Assembly: GCA_028277465.1 (NCBI GenBank)
Contig: JANQGF010000333.1
Location: 1-33,286 of the forward strand
DNA: 33,286 nt
Direction of reading: 5' to 3'
Source of the DNA: Chromatiaceae bacterium
GTDB lineage: Bacteria > Pseudomonadota > Gammaproteobacteria > Chromatiales > Chromatiaceae
Part shown: positions 1 to 7,786 of the stretch, piece after piece
Numbering within the stretch: the stretch's first letter is position 1
How the letters are laid out: the number at the start of each line of letters is the position of its first letter
Translations under genes and position numbers: made by a program
Notes under the pieces: generated by a model
The model's database searches: none
Told to the model about the DNA's origin: nothing
The model's input: only the letters and a program-made list of their open reading frames with translations

Positions 1-152
1 CCCCGGAGCATGGAACAAGAGCCGCAGCAGTTTGCGGGCTCGTCGCGGCGAGGCGCCGCTCCCACCAAATCGAGCGGCTGGGGTGCTGTTCCACGGTAAA
101 CCCCGTCTCCACTGAGGCCGAAGAAATCCGCACGGCCAAACACGGAGTGAAA

Positions 153-1655
153 ATGACGCATTTCACTCTGGACGCGGTTCAATGCAGCACCGAGATCCAG
201 GCCGAGACCATGGCATCAGCCTCGCACAAAGGACCAGCTCCAACGCTCGATCGCCCGCCCCAAGGGGGCAGCGCGGAGCACCCGGGGTCCGAGCTGTCGG
301 ACCCACCTATCAACCCGAACCGCATCTACAGCCATCGTGGAACCCGCGCGATCCAGAGGCTGGTCGAGTTCGCCCCAGCCACCGGTGGCCTGGCGCTCTG
401 GGTGCGCCACCAGGACATGGATGCGGCCGAGGGGCCGCTGATCGCGGCCAACGATGGCGCCACCATCTACTATGGCCCGGCCTTCGAGGGGCTCCCACTC
501 GCGGTCCAAACGGGCCTGGTCGCGCATCAGGTCCTGCATGTGGCGCTGCGTCACCCCCAACGTCTGCCGGAACTGCGACGTCTCATCGGCGATGTCGATC
601 CCCTGCTGTACAACGTCTGTGCCGATGCCATCGTCAACAGCAGCCTGAGCCACCTGAGCTGGCTCGAGCTGCCGGCCGGCTCGGTGCTTCTGGAGGAGCT
701 GCTGGCCGCCGCGCTGGACATCCACCAGGGCGTCGACCGATCCTTGCTCGAATGGGACCTGGAGCGGCTCTACCGTGCCATCGACGACCGCAGACCTGCC
801 GGCCCCTCGAGCGGACAGCGTCGTGGCGCGGGACGGCGACGCGAGCAACAGGACGCGGGTGGCGACGGCGGTGATCGGGAATCGCGGGAGGGACAGACGA
901 CCCCGCGGGACGATGGTGAGCGCGCCGCGCGAGTCCGGTATCTGGGCGCAAACTGCATCCGCGACCTCCTCCCGGCCGCGGGCACCGAGCATCCCGAGCG
1001 TGAGCCCGAGCAGTCCAGGGAATGGCGCGAGCGCATCCTGCGCGCCCATGCCGGCGACGGCCCACACTCCATCCTGCGCGAATTGCTCGCCGACCTGCCG
1101 AGGGTGCGCACTCCCTGGGAACAGATCCTGCGCACCCAGCTCGCGCGCGGGCTCTCCCTCAAGCCGGACCTCTCCTGGTCGCGACCCTCGCGCTCCTACA
1201 TCGCCAACCGCGGACGGGCCGGGCGGCGTCTACGCATGCCCTGGGAACCCGGCTCCTCATCGGCCAAATCGGTCGCCCGGCTCGTCGTCATGGTGGATGT
1301 CTCCGGCTCGATCGACGAGCGGCTGCTGGACCGCTTTTCCCGCGAGATCCAGGCCATCAGCCGCCGGCTGGAGGCCAGGGTCGTGATCATCCTCGGCGAC
1401 GACCGGGTGAGAGAGGTGAAGGTCTTCGAGCCCGGCCACTCGGACCTGCGCGGCCTCCAGATCGAGGGCGGCGGCGGAACCGACTTCACACCACTGTTGA
1501 AAGCCGCCGAAGGCTACCGGCCGGACATCGCCGTCTTTCTGACCGACCTGGAGGGACGGGCCGACTATGTGCCGAGCTACCCGCTGCTCTGGGTCGTACC
1601 CCCGGTCCAGGCGCAGATGCCGCAGCCATTCGGACGCAAGCTGGTACTCGAGTGA
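153..1655 (+). CDS. VWA-domain protein, DUF2201-type putative metallopeptidase
   Basis: About 500 residues. The N-terminal half (about 55-175) resembles the DUF2201 putative metallopeptidase domain, with a His-Gln-Val-Leu-His motif at about 125-129 and another His at 134. The middle (about 205-270) is low-complexity Arg/Gly/Asp/Glu. The C-terminal third is a von Willebrand A-like domain with a full MIDAS set: DVSGS, a Thr in GGGTDF, and an Asp in FLTDLEG. Proteins of this type are normally encoded next to a MoxR-type AAA+ ATPase; none is visible here, but the window begins just upstream. The start chosen is the ATG at 153, preceded by GGAG at 144-147; a GTG at 147 is the in-frame alternative and the frame stays open to the window edge. 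The usual HExxH glutamate is Gln here, so peptidase activity is doubtful. Family assignment is by motif; cellular function is unknown. Confidence 0.8.
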   Translation: MTHFTLDAVQCSTEIQAETMASASHKGPAPTLDRPPQGGSAEHPGSELSDPPINPNRIYSHRGTRAIQRLVEFAPATGGLALWVRHQDMDAAEGPLIAANDGATIYYGPAFEGLPLAVQTGLVAHQVLHVALRHPQRLPELRRLIGDVDPLLYNVCADAIVNSSLSHLSWLELPAGSVLLEELLAAALDIHQGVDRSLLEWDLERLYRAIDDRRPAGPSSGQRRGAGRRREQQDAGGDGGDRESREGQTTPRDDGERAARVRYLGANCIRDLLPAAGTEHPEREPEQSREWRERILRAHAGDGPHSILRELLADLPRVRTPWEQILRTQLARGLSLKPDLSWSRPSRSYIANRGRAGRRLRMPWEPGSSSAKSVARLVVMVDVSGSIDERLLDRFSREIQAISRRLEARVVIILGDDRVREVKVFEPGHSDLRGLQIEGGGGTDFTPLLKAAEGYRPDIAVFLTDLEGRADYVPSYPLLWVVPPVQAQMPQPFGRKLVLE

Positions 1656-1969
1656 GACGCTTGCCCGAAGGGGACTGTAACGAGCCGGCGAAGGATTGAC
1701 GTCTTGGTCTGCGCGTGCGGCCAGGTGCACCTGTTCACGAAACACTGACCCCCATGTCCACCGAACCCTGCAGCGACCCGATCCGATTCAGCGAGCCCGT
1801 GCCAGCGGCCGCGGTACCCGCGCTGCTCCGGAAGCTGTTGTGAATTGGTCGCTTCGACCGCCGTTTCCCGGTTAAATAGGCCCGCGGTCGCCGGACAGGC
1901 GCGGCTGTGACCGCGGAACGGCGCGCTGACAGCACGCTCCATTACAATCAAGCGCTTCCTGGAGGACAC
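1656..1969. promoter_or_regulatory. Intergenic region upstream of dctP with an inverted repeat
   Basis: These 314 bases hold no convincing gene. An 8-bp inverted repeat, CCGCGGTC at 1882-1889 and GACCGCGG at 1909-1916, lies about 55 bases before the dctP start and could be an operator or an mRNA hairpin. TTAAAT at 1872-1877 and TACAAT at 1943-1948 resemble -10 boxes, but neither has a well-spaced -35. A strong Shine-Dalgarno, GGAGGA, is at 1961-1966. The promoter function is inferred from position only. Confidence 0.35.
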
Positions 1970-3055
1970 ATGCACAGAAGAAGCTTTCTGACATCCGCGG
2001 GCGCAGGCGCCCTGGCGGCCGGTCTCACCCTGCCCGCCCGAGCGGAGTCACCCACGATCAAGTGGCGGCTGGCCTCGAGCTTCCCCAAGAGCCTGGATAC
2101 CATCTACGGCGGTGCCGAGACACTCTCCAGACGGGTGGCGGAACTCACGGACGGCCGTTTCGAGATCCGGGTCTTCGCGGGCGGCGAGATCGTCCCTTCC
2201 TTCGGTGTCTTGGACGCTGTGCAGCAGAACACGGTGGAGTGCGGTCACACCGCCTCTTATTACTACTATGGCAAGAACAAGGCCCTGGCCCTGGAGACCA
2301 CCATCCCGTTCGGCTTCAATTCACGCCAGCTCACCGCCTGGGTCCTGGATGGAGGCGGCCTCGAGCTCCAACGCGAGCTGTTCGCCCAGTATGACATCGT
2401 CAACTTCCCGGGCGGCAGCACGGGTGCCCAGATGGGGGGCTGGTTCCGCAAAGAGATCGAGTCGCTCGAGGACCTCCAGGGGCTCAAGATCCGCATCCCC
2501 GGGTTCGGGGCCGAGATCTTCGACCGCATGGGCGCCGTCCCCCAGTCCCTCCCCGGGGGCGAGATCTATCCGGCCCTCGAGCGGGGTGCCATCGACGCCG
2601 CCGAATGGACCGTCCCCTATGATGACGAGAAGCTCGGCTTCTACAAGGTCGCCAAGTACTACTACTACCCAGGCTGGTGGGAGCCGGGAACGCACCTGGT
2701 CTTCTATGTGAACAAGGGCCAATGGGAGGCCCTGCCACCGGCCTATCGGGCGGCCTTCGAGTCCGCGACCCGGGAGGCCCACCTGTCCATGCTCGCCGCC
2801 TACGACGCCAGGAATCCCCCGGCCCTGCAACGCCTCATGGCCGGCGGCGCCGAGCTGCGGCGTTTCCCGGACGACGTGCTGCTCAAGGCCTACGAAATTA
2901 CCCAAAAAGTGTATGAAGAGGAGTCTGCGAAGAACCCCGCCTTCAAGAGACTCTACGACTCCATGCGCGCCTTCCAGCGCAGCTCGGATGTCTGGTGGGG
3001 CGTGGCCGAGACCTCCATGTCCAACTTCAGACAGGCCGTGCGACGCATGAGATGA
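1970..3055 (+). CDS. dctP: TRAP transporter solute-binding protein, TakP/DctP family
   Basis: 361 residues. Periplasmic receptor of a tripartite ATP-independent transporter, which hands an organic acid to the DctQM membrane complex. The N-terminus carries a twin-arginine signal (HRRSFLTSAG) followed by an Ala-rich stretch and a likely cleavage after PARA (about residue 25). The mature start, with SSFPKSLDTIYGG, the Tyr-rich segment SYYYYGKNKA, the RIPGFGAE segment and WTVPYDDEKLGFYKVAKYYY, closely resembles the TakP alpha-keto-acid (pyruvate-type) receptors, so a 2-oxo acid is the likely substrate. The start is the ATG at 1970 with GGAGGA 3 bases upstream; a longer reading from 1907 would put extra residues before the Tat signal. 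The gene converges on dctM/dctQ instead of preceding them. Family is certain; ligand is inferred. Confidence 0.93.
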   Translation: MHRRSFLTSAGAGALAAGLTLPARAESPTIKWRLASSFPKSLDTIYGGAETLSRRVAELTDGRFEIRVFAGGEIVPSFGVLDAVQQNTVECGHTASYYYYGKNKALALETTIPFGFNSRQLTAWVLDGGGLELQRELFAQYDIVNFPGGSTGAQMGGWFRKEIESLEDLQGLKIRIPGFGAEIFDRMGAVPQSLPGGEIYPALERGAIDAAEWTVPYDDEKLGFYKVAKYYYYPGWWEPGTHLVFYVNKGQWEALPPAYRAAFESATREAHLSMLAAYDARNPPALQRLMAGGAELRRFPDDVLLKAYEITQKVYEEESAKNPAFKRLYDSMRAFQRSSDVWWGVAETSMSNFRQAVRRMR

Positions 3056-3056
3056 G

Positions 3057-3073
3057 GGACGCGCCGTGCGTCC
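3057..3073. terminator. Possible hairpin between convergent dctP and dctM
   Basis: GGACGC (3057-3062), a 5-base loop and GCGTCC (3068-3073) form a short stem directly after the dctP stop. No run of T follows on either strand, so it is at best a weak or Rho-assisted terminator for the convergent genes. Confidence 0.3.
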
Positions 3074-3166
3074 GTGACCTTGCTCGGCGGCCCCCGGCGA
3101 CCTCGCCCGGCAGGCCGCGACGAGCGCTCGGAGGCCCGCGCTCCCCGGGGACACCGCGAGAGCAGG

Positions 3167-4633
3167 CTATTGCCCTCCAGCGTCGGGCAACCCATCGAAC
3201 AAGCCGTTGAAGTCCTGGCTGTCCAGCAGACTCGACCCGCCCTGCTCGGGCAGGGTGATCTCGCTCGGGGTCTCATGGCTGGTCGGGCCATCCAGCCCCC
3301 AGCCGACCAGGTCGGGAAAGAGGATGATGAGGACCACCATCAGGAGTTGGATGCCCAGGAAGGGGACCGCCCCCCAATAGATGTCCGCCGTGCGGATCTG
3401 CGCCGGGGCGACCGAGCGCAGATAGAAGAGGGCGAAGCCGAATGGTGGATGCATGAAGCTGGTCTGCATGTTGACGCCCAGCAAGACCCCGAACCAGACC
3501 AGATCGATCCCGAGCTTCTCCGCGACCGGCGCCAGGAGCGGCAGAATGATGAAGGAGATCTCGAAGAAGTCGAGAAAGAAGGCGAGCAGGAAGACCAGCA
3601 AGTTCACGAAGATCAGGAACCCGATCACCCCGCCGGGCAGTGAGCTCAACAGATGCTCCACCCAAAGATCCCCGTCCACGCCGCGGAAGGTCAGGCTGAA
3701 GACGCTGGAGCCGATGAGGATGAAGATGACGAAGCTCGTGATCCTGGCCGTGGTCGTCATGGACTGGACCAGCATCTCCAGCCCCAGTCGACGCTTCACC
3801 GCGGCGAGCAGCAAGGCCCCGACCGCCCCCATGGCGCCGCCCTCGGTGGGGGTGGCCCAGCCGATGAAGATGGTGCCCAGAACCAAGAAGATGAGTGCCA
3901 GGGGCGGGATCAGGGCGATGATGACCCGCCCCACGAGGGCACGACCACGCAGGGTGCGGGCCTCGGGCGGCAAGGGCGGGGCCGCGTCCGGGCGAACCAG
4001 GGTGGTGCCGAAGACGAAGAGGGCATAGAGCCCGGTCAGGATCAGCCCGGGGAGCAGCGCCCCCTTGTACATGTCCCCGACGGAGCGCCCCAGCACGTCC
4101 GCCATGACGATGAGCACCAAGGAGGGCGGCACGATCTGCGCCAACGTCCCGCTGGCGGCAATGACCCCGGTCGCGAGCGGCTTGTGATAGCCATAGCGCA
4201 GCATGATGGGCAGCGAGATGAGCCCCATGGCGATGACCGAGGCGGCCACCACACCCGTGGTCGCGGCGAGCAGGGCACCCACGAAGACCACGGCGTAAGC
4301 GAGACCGCCGCGCACGCCCCCGAAGATCTGGCCGACCGTATCCAGGAGCTCCTCGGCCATACCACTGCGCTCCAGGATCAGCCCCATGAAGGTGAAGAAG
4401 GGGACGGCGAGCAGGATCTCGTTGTGCATGATCCCGAACACGCGGTCCGGCAGCGCCTGCAAGAGTGAGGGGGTCAGCATCCCGAGCTCGATCCCGATCC
4501 AGCCGAACAGCATGCCCACCGCGGCGAGCGAGAAGGCGACGGGGTAGCCGATCAGCAGAAAGAGCACCAGCGCCGCGAACATCACGGGTGCGATGTTGGC
4601 CGCGAGCCAGGCCTCCAACTCAGTGCACCCCAC
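3167..4633 (-). CDS. dctM: TRAP transporter large permease DctM
   Basis: 488 residues, slightly longer than the usual 425-470. This is the large membrane subunit of the TRAP transporter and forms the ion-coupled translocation path. It is almost entirely hydrophobic with about 12 membrane segments. It opens with the family hallmark LFLLIGYPVAFSLAAVG, then has PFFTFMG, ATTGVVAASVIAMG and a Gly-rich TPTEGGAMGAVGALL segment typical of DctM. The last 45 residues (after about 440) are polar and probably cytoplasmic; this tail accounts for the extra length. The GTG start at 4633 lies inside the end of dctQ, a 14-base overlap suggesting translational coupling; a TTG at 4618 is a less likely alternative. 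Substrate would follow the convergent TakP-like receptor if the three proteins work together. Confidence 0.93.
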   Translation of the reverse strand: MGCTELEAWLAANIAPVMFAALVLFLLIGYPVAFSLAAVGMLFGWIGIELGMLTPSLLQALPDRVFGIMHNEILLAVPFFTFMGLILERSGMAEELLDTVGQIFGGVRGGLAYAVVFVGALLAATTGVVAASVIAMGLISLPIMLRYGYHKPLATGVIAASGTLAQIVPPSLVLIVMADVLGRSVGDMYKGALLPGLILTGLYALFVFGTTLVRPDAAPPLPPEARTLRGRALVGRVIIALIPPLALIFLVLGTIFIGWATPTEGGAMGAVGALLLAAVKRRLGLEMLVQSMTTTARITSFVIFILIGSSVFSLTFRGVDGDLWVEHLLSSLPGGVIGFLIFVNLLVFLLAFFLDFFEISFIILPLLAPVAEKLGIDLVWFGVLLGVNMQTSFMHPPFGFALFYLRSVAPAQIRTADIYWGAVPFLGIQLLMVVLIILFPDLVGWGLDGPTSHETPSEITLPEQGGSSLLDSQDFNGLFDGLPDAGGQ

Positions 4634-5153
4634 GCCGGGTCGGCAGAGGCCGGTGCCCAGTGAGGGCGGCGATCCCCTTGATGACCTCGGAGACCCCCTG
4701 AGCGGCGAGCAGCGCGAAGGCGACCGGGATCGCGAGCTTCATGGGCCACCAGATGAGGCCACCTGGATTGATCGAGGACTCATTCTGGTGAAAGGAGATG
4801 AGGAAATAGTCCCAGGCGTCCACCAGGATCAAGAGACACACGGGCAGCAAGAAGAGGAGTCCGCCCAGGATGTCGATCACCAGCTGCCAGCGGACCGGCA
4901 GGCGGCCGTAGAGGATGTCCACCCGCACATGACCTCGCTCCTGCAGCGTCCAGGGAGCGCACAGCAGGAACACCAGCCCGAACATGAACCACTGGGCCTC
5001 GATCATGGCGTTGGAGCCCCAATCCAGGGCGTAACGGAGGGTTGCGGTGAGGGCGCTGAGCAGCACGCAGACCAGGATCAACCAGATGGCGGCCCGCCCG
5101 ATACGGCGATTGAGGCTATCGATGACCTTGGCGAGGCCGAGCAGCACATGCAT
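4620..5153 (-). CDS. dctQ: TRAP transporter small permease DctQ
   Basis: 177 residues, normal for the family. This is the small four-helix membrane subunit that accompanies DctM. Hydrophobic segments lie at about 18-40, 55-75, 95-120 and 135-160. The segment around W-F-M-F-G-L-V-F-L-L-C-A-P-W-T-L followed by RGHVRVDILYGRL is the characteristic DctQ signature. The ATG at 5153 is used. Upstream there is only a distant GGAG about 10 bases away and an ACGAGG touching the ATG, so initiation may be modest. dctQ is first and dctM second in a two-gene operon transcribed towards dctP. Confidence 0.9.
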   Translation of the reverse strand: MHVLLGLAKVIDSLNRRIGRAAIWLILVCVLLSALTATLRYALDWGSNAMIEAQWFMFGLVFLLCAPWTLQERGHVRVDILYGRLPVRWQLVIDILGGLLFLLPVCLLILVDAWDYFLISFHQNESSINPGGLIWWPMKLAIPVAFALLAAQGVSEVIKGIAALTGHRPLPTRRGVH

Positions 5154-5263
5154 CCTCGTTCGACTCCAGGGACCAGGGGGCCATGCTCACCCTACCAAAG
5201 GCCCGATCAAGAGCCAAGGATCCAGCTGGCAAGATGGGCGCGCGCACCACCACGCGGCCGAGA

Positions 5264-5298
5264 CAGCGAAGGGCATGCGCGCTTCGCCCATCCGCTGT
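5264..5298. repeat. Nested inverted repeat upstream of dctQ
   Basis: ACAGCGAAG (5264-5272 region) pairs with CTTCGC (5282-5287) and, further out, CGCTGT (5293-5298), giving an interrupted hairpin in the leader/promoter region of dctQM. It may be a regulatory site or a short palindromic repeat; no function can be read from it. Confidence 0.35.
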
Positions 5299-5339
5299 GG
5301 TCCAGCCAGCGATGAGACTCCCCCGGGTCTGCCTTAGGC

Positions 5340-5467
5340 GATTTCCTGGAAAGAATCTACCCAAGAGATCGACCGGTTGTTGGGCTGAGCCAGAGTGAAG
5401 CCCAACAGGCACCGCGTTGGGGTTCGTTCCTCACCCCAACCTACGGGTAGGATCTTTTCCGGAAATC
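5340..5467. repeat. Palindromic intergenic repeat element A (MITE-like)
   Basis: A 128-bp unit bounded by imperfect inverted repeats, 5340-5362 against 5445-5467, matching at 19 of 23 positions. Inside are two successive hairpins of the same design: GTTGGGCT (5379-5386) with AGCCCAAC (5399-5406), and GTTGGGGT (5416-5423) with ACCCCAAC (5433-5440). No open frame of note is inside. It ends 3 bases before the stop of the HdeD-like gene. A 12-mer from it (CCCAACCTACGG, 5435-5446) recurs inverted in element B at 6127-6138. The structure fits a non-autonomous palindromic repeat; the mobilising enzyme is not in the window. Confidence 0.65.
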
Positions 5468-5470
5468 CCC

Positions 5471-6049
5471 TTACCCCTCGGCCCGGCGAGCCGCGAGCGC
5501 CACGAAGACGTAGGCCCAGCCGTTGAAGATCAATTCGATGGCGACGAAGAGCCCGATCACCCACAGGCCAGAGGCAGGCCACTCCGCGAGGATCATCGCA
5601 CCCAGTGCGATGGAGATCAGACCCGCCACCAATGTCCAGAGCCAACCCTCGGTGGCCCGCAACTGAAAGGCCATGACGAGCCGCAGGACCCCGACCGCGA
5701 CGAGGATCCCAGCGATGATCAAGGTCAATGTCCCCGACGCGAGCGCCGGGTCGACGACGATCAGCAGACCGGCGGCGACATAGAGGAGCGCGATCAGGAT
5801 ATGCCAGAGGGTGCTCCGCCAACCGCGGCACTTGAAGGCGTCGACCAACTGGAGGGTCCCACCGACGATCAGCAGCACACCGAAGAAAAGGATGGTGGCG
5901 AGGGTGAGGGCGAAGGTCATCCCCAGACCGACGGTACCCAGAACGATGGACAGGACGCCCAGGGCGAGTAGCCAACCCCAGTTCTTCTTGAGCTCACCGA
6001 ACAACGGATGTTCACCGGTGGATAACAGTGTTTCAGGATTTGCAGGCAT
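5471..6049 (-). CDS. HdeD-family membrane protein (DUF308)
   Basis: 192 residues. Six hydrophobic segments are arranged as three similar helical hairpins, with repeated Gly-rich starts (WGWLLALGVLSIVLG, LWHILIALLYVAAGLL, GWLWTLVAGLISIALGAMIL). This is the layout of HdeD/DUF308 inner-membrane proteins, linked to acid resistance in E. coli. The start chosen is the ATG at 6049, backed by AGGAGGA about 8 bases upstream; the frame stays open much further 5', but that part crosses repeat element B and the end of the SEDS gene. The gene stands alone between two palindromic repeats in opposite orientation. The specific role here is unknown; a stress function would be inference from the family. Confidence 0.88.
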   Translation of the reverse strand: MPANPETLLSTGEHPLFGELKKNWGWLLALGVLSIVLGTVGLGMTFALTLATILFFGVLLIVGGTLQLVDAFKCRGWRSTLWHILIALLYVAAGLLIVVDPALASGTLTLIIAGILVAVGVLRLVMAFQLRATEGWLWTLVAGLISIALGAMILAEWPASGLWVIGLFVAIELIFNGWAYVFVALAARRAEG

Positions 6050-6102
6050 GCGACAGATCCTCCTCGGATTACAGATGCAGCGGGTGACATATGAACCTAA
6101 GT

Positions 6103-6197
6103 AATGATTCAGAAACAACCTATACACCGTAGGTTGGGCAAAGCAGAGCGTGCCCAACAAGGGCGTCTCAAGTTGCACCACTTGTTTCTGAATCGTT
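6103..6197. repeat. Palindromic intergenic repeat element B (MITE-like)
   Basis: A 95-bp unit whose ends are 16-bp inverted repeats (6103-6118 and 6182-6197) matching at 15 of 16 positions. Nested inside are AACCTA (6117-6122) with TAGGTT (6130-6135), and GTTGGGCA (6133-6140) with TGCCCAAC (6151-6158). The core shares a 12-mer with element A, in the opposite orientation. It lies 54 bases upstream of the HdeD-like start and may therefore sit in or near its promoter. The outer arms differ from those of element A, so the two are related by core, not by ends. Confidence 0.65.
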
Positions 6198-6320
6198 CCT
6201 AAACCGCGCCGGCTCCGGCAGTCGTCGAGTTTGCCAAGACCGATCCAAACCAGAAACAACGAGAGCGCGGCCCAGCATAGGACAAGCCGGAGACGATTCC
6301 CAACCCTGGACGAGCGCGAT

Positions 6321-7772
6321 TCAGCGGCTCGTCTCCTCAGGCTCCTCGGTCGGGCGGGCCTTGCTCCTTCTGCCCCGGCCCCGCCGGCTCGACGCCGGGC
6401 TCGGCGGGGCGTCCGGCTTTGGCCGCTTCGTCCCAGCCGCCGTCGGTCGCGCCCGCGGTTTGGGCGGAACACCCTCCGAGACCGCCAGCATGAGGCCCAG
6501 GCTGATGAAACCCGTGATGAGGCTGCTCCCACCGTGACTGATAAAGGGGAGAGTAATCCCGGTCAGGGGGATGAACTTGGTCACTCCACCCAGGTTCAGA
6601 AAGGTTTGCGTGGCGAGTACGCTGGTCAGCCCGACACAGAGCAGTCTCCCGAAGGGCGAGCGGGTCTGGTCCGCGATCCCCAGACCGCGGCTGAAGAAGA
6701 CGAGAAAGAAGACGACCAGGAGCGAGCAGCCGACGAAGCCTAGCTCCTCGCCGATCACGGCATAGATGAAGTCGGACTGGGCGATGGGGGTGTATTCGGG
6801 ATTGCCCTGACCGAATCCCTCCCCCCACAGACCGCCCGAGTACATCCCGGAGAGACCCTGAAGGATCTGCCAGCTGTTGCCGGTCGGGTCTTGGAAGGGC
6901 GACAACCAGGCCTTGATGCGGTTCTGTCCGTGCGCAAAGAGCGCCAAGACCAGATAGCCCAGACCCGTCGCGGCCAGGGCGCCGAGGACGAGATAGGCGC
7001 GGCGGCCAGTACCTGCGACCAGCATGAGGAGCATGGTCAGGCTCAGGATGATGAACATACCCAGATCGCGCTGCACCAGGAGCAGACCGGTGAGCGCCAG
7101 CCAGAAGCCCGCGAGTGGCATCAAATCGCGGACCGGCGGCTTGGGGAGACCCTTGCCCCAGTTGCCGAGTCGCTTCGCATGGCGGGCGATGAAGCTGGCC
7201 AGGAAGAGCACCACCATGACCTTCAGGAGCTCGGTCGGCGTGACGAGTCCGGCGCCATAGACGGCGCCGCGGTAGCGCTCCCCCAGGATGAGCAGTCCCG
7301 CTACCAGGGCCAGCGAGGCGCCGGCCCAGATCCAGAGACCCCCGGCGAGCCGCTCGTAGCGTCCCCGCATCAGGGCGACACAGATCGCGAGCATCAGAAG
7401 GACGCCGGCGGGAAAGAGATACAGACCGGGATCCGTGAGATCCGCCGCATCGAGCGAGCCCATGCGGTATTGCGCCAGCATCCCGAAACCCATGAGGAAG
7501 GCGAGGCTGCTCAGCAGGATCTGATCGCCCTGAAACCTGGCCGCCACCAGGGTCAGGTGCATGAGGACCAGAGAGACCGCATAGATGACCACCGGCAAGG
7601 AGTCCAGCGGGTGGAATGCGCGTCCCTCGGCATAGCCGGCGACCAGCAGCATCAGGAATCCCAGCAGCATACAGAGCAGACACCAGAGGAGCAGTTGCCG
7701 CTCCGGCCACCTGAGATCCCAGGTCGCGCGAAGGCTCAAGGGGGCATTGCGAGGTTTGCGCGCAGGGCTCAT
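6321..7772 (-). CDS. SEDS-family peptidoglycan glycosyltransferase (FtsW/RodA/SpoVE type)
   Basis: 483 residues with about 10 membrane helices. SEDS proteins polymerise lipid II into glycan strands and work with a class B penicillin-binding protein. Visible hallmarks are LLLVQRDLGMFII, with the Asp equivalent to the essential one in QPDLG of RodA, the SDFIYAVIGEELGFVG segment, and ITLPFISHGGSS, which matches the FtsW/RodA LPFxSxGGSS signature. The last 60 residues are a Pro/Arg/Lys-rich cytoplasmic tail. The ATG at 7772 follows the upstream PBP stop by 14 bases, so the pair is cotranscribed, as with rodA-pbpA in actinobacteria. Motifs do not settle whether this copy serves elongation, division or a specialised role, so no symbol is given. 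It is the last gene of the men-containing run. Confidence 0.92.
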   Translation of the reverse strand: MSPARKPRNAPLSLRATWDLRWPERQLLLWCLLCMLLGFLMLLVAGYAEGRAFHPLDSLPVVIYAVSLVLMHLTLVAARFQGDQILLSSLAFLMGFGMLAQYRMGSLDAADLTDPGLYLFPAGVLLMLAICVALMRGRYERLAGGLWIWAGASLALVAGLLILGERYRGAVYGAGLVTPTELLKVMVVLFLASFIARHAKRLGNWGKGLPKPPVRDLMPLAGFWLALTGLLLVQRDLGMFIILSLTMLLMLVAGTGRRAYLVLGALAATGLGYLVLALFAHGQNRIKAWLSPFQDPTGNSWQILQGLSGMYSGGLWGEGFGQGNPEYTPIAQSDFIYAVIGEELGFVGCSLLVVFFLVFFSRGLGIADQTRSPFGRLLCVGLTSVLATQTFLNLGGVTKFIPLTGITLPFISHGGSSLITGFISLGLMLAVSEGVPPKPRARPTAAGTKRPKPDAPPSPASSRRGRGRRSKARPTEEPEETSR

Positions 7773-7786
7773 GGGTCGCCGTATCC

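Noticed and set aside
25-146. Earlier start for the VWA protein
   Set aside because: The frame is open to the window edge, but the residues are low in similarity and the ATG at 153 has the good Shine-Dalgarno.
1754-1843. A 29-residue open frame upstream of dctP
   Set aside because: No Shine-Dalgarno, no recognisable feature; chance frames of this length are frequent.
3653-4468. Open frame antisense to dctM
   Set aside because: Low-complexity polar translation complementary to the DctM membrane helices.
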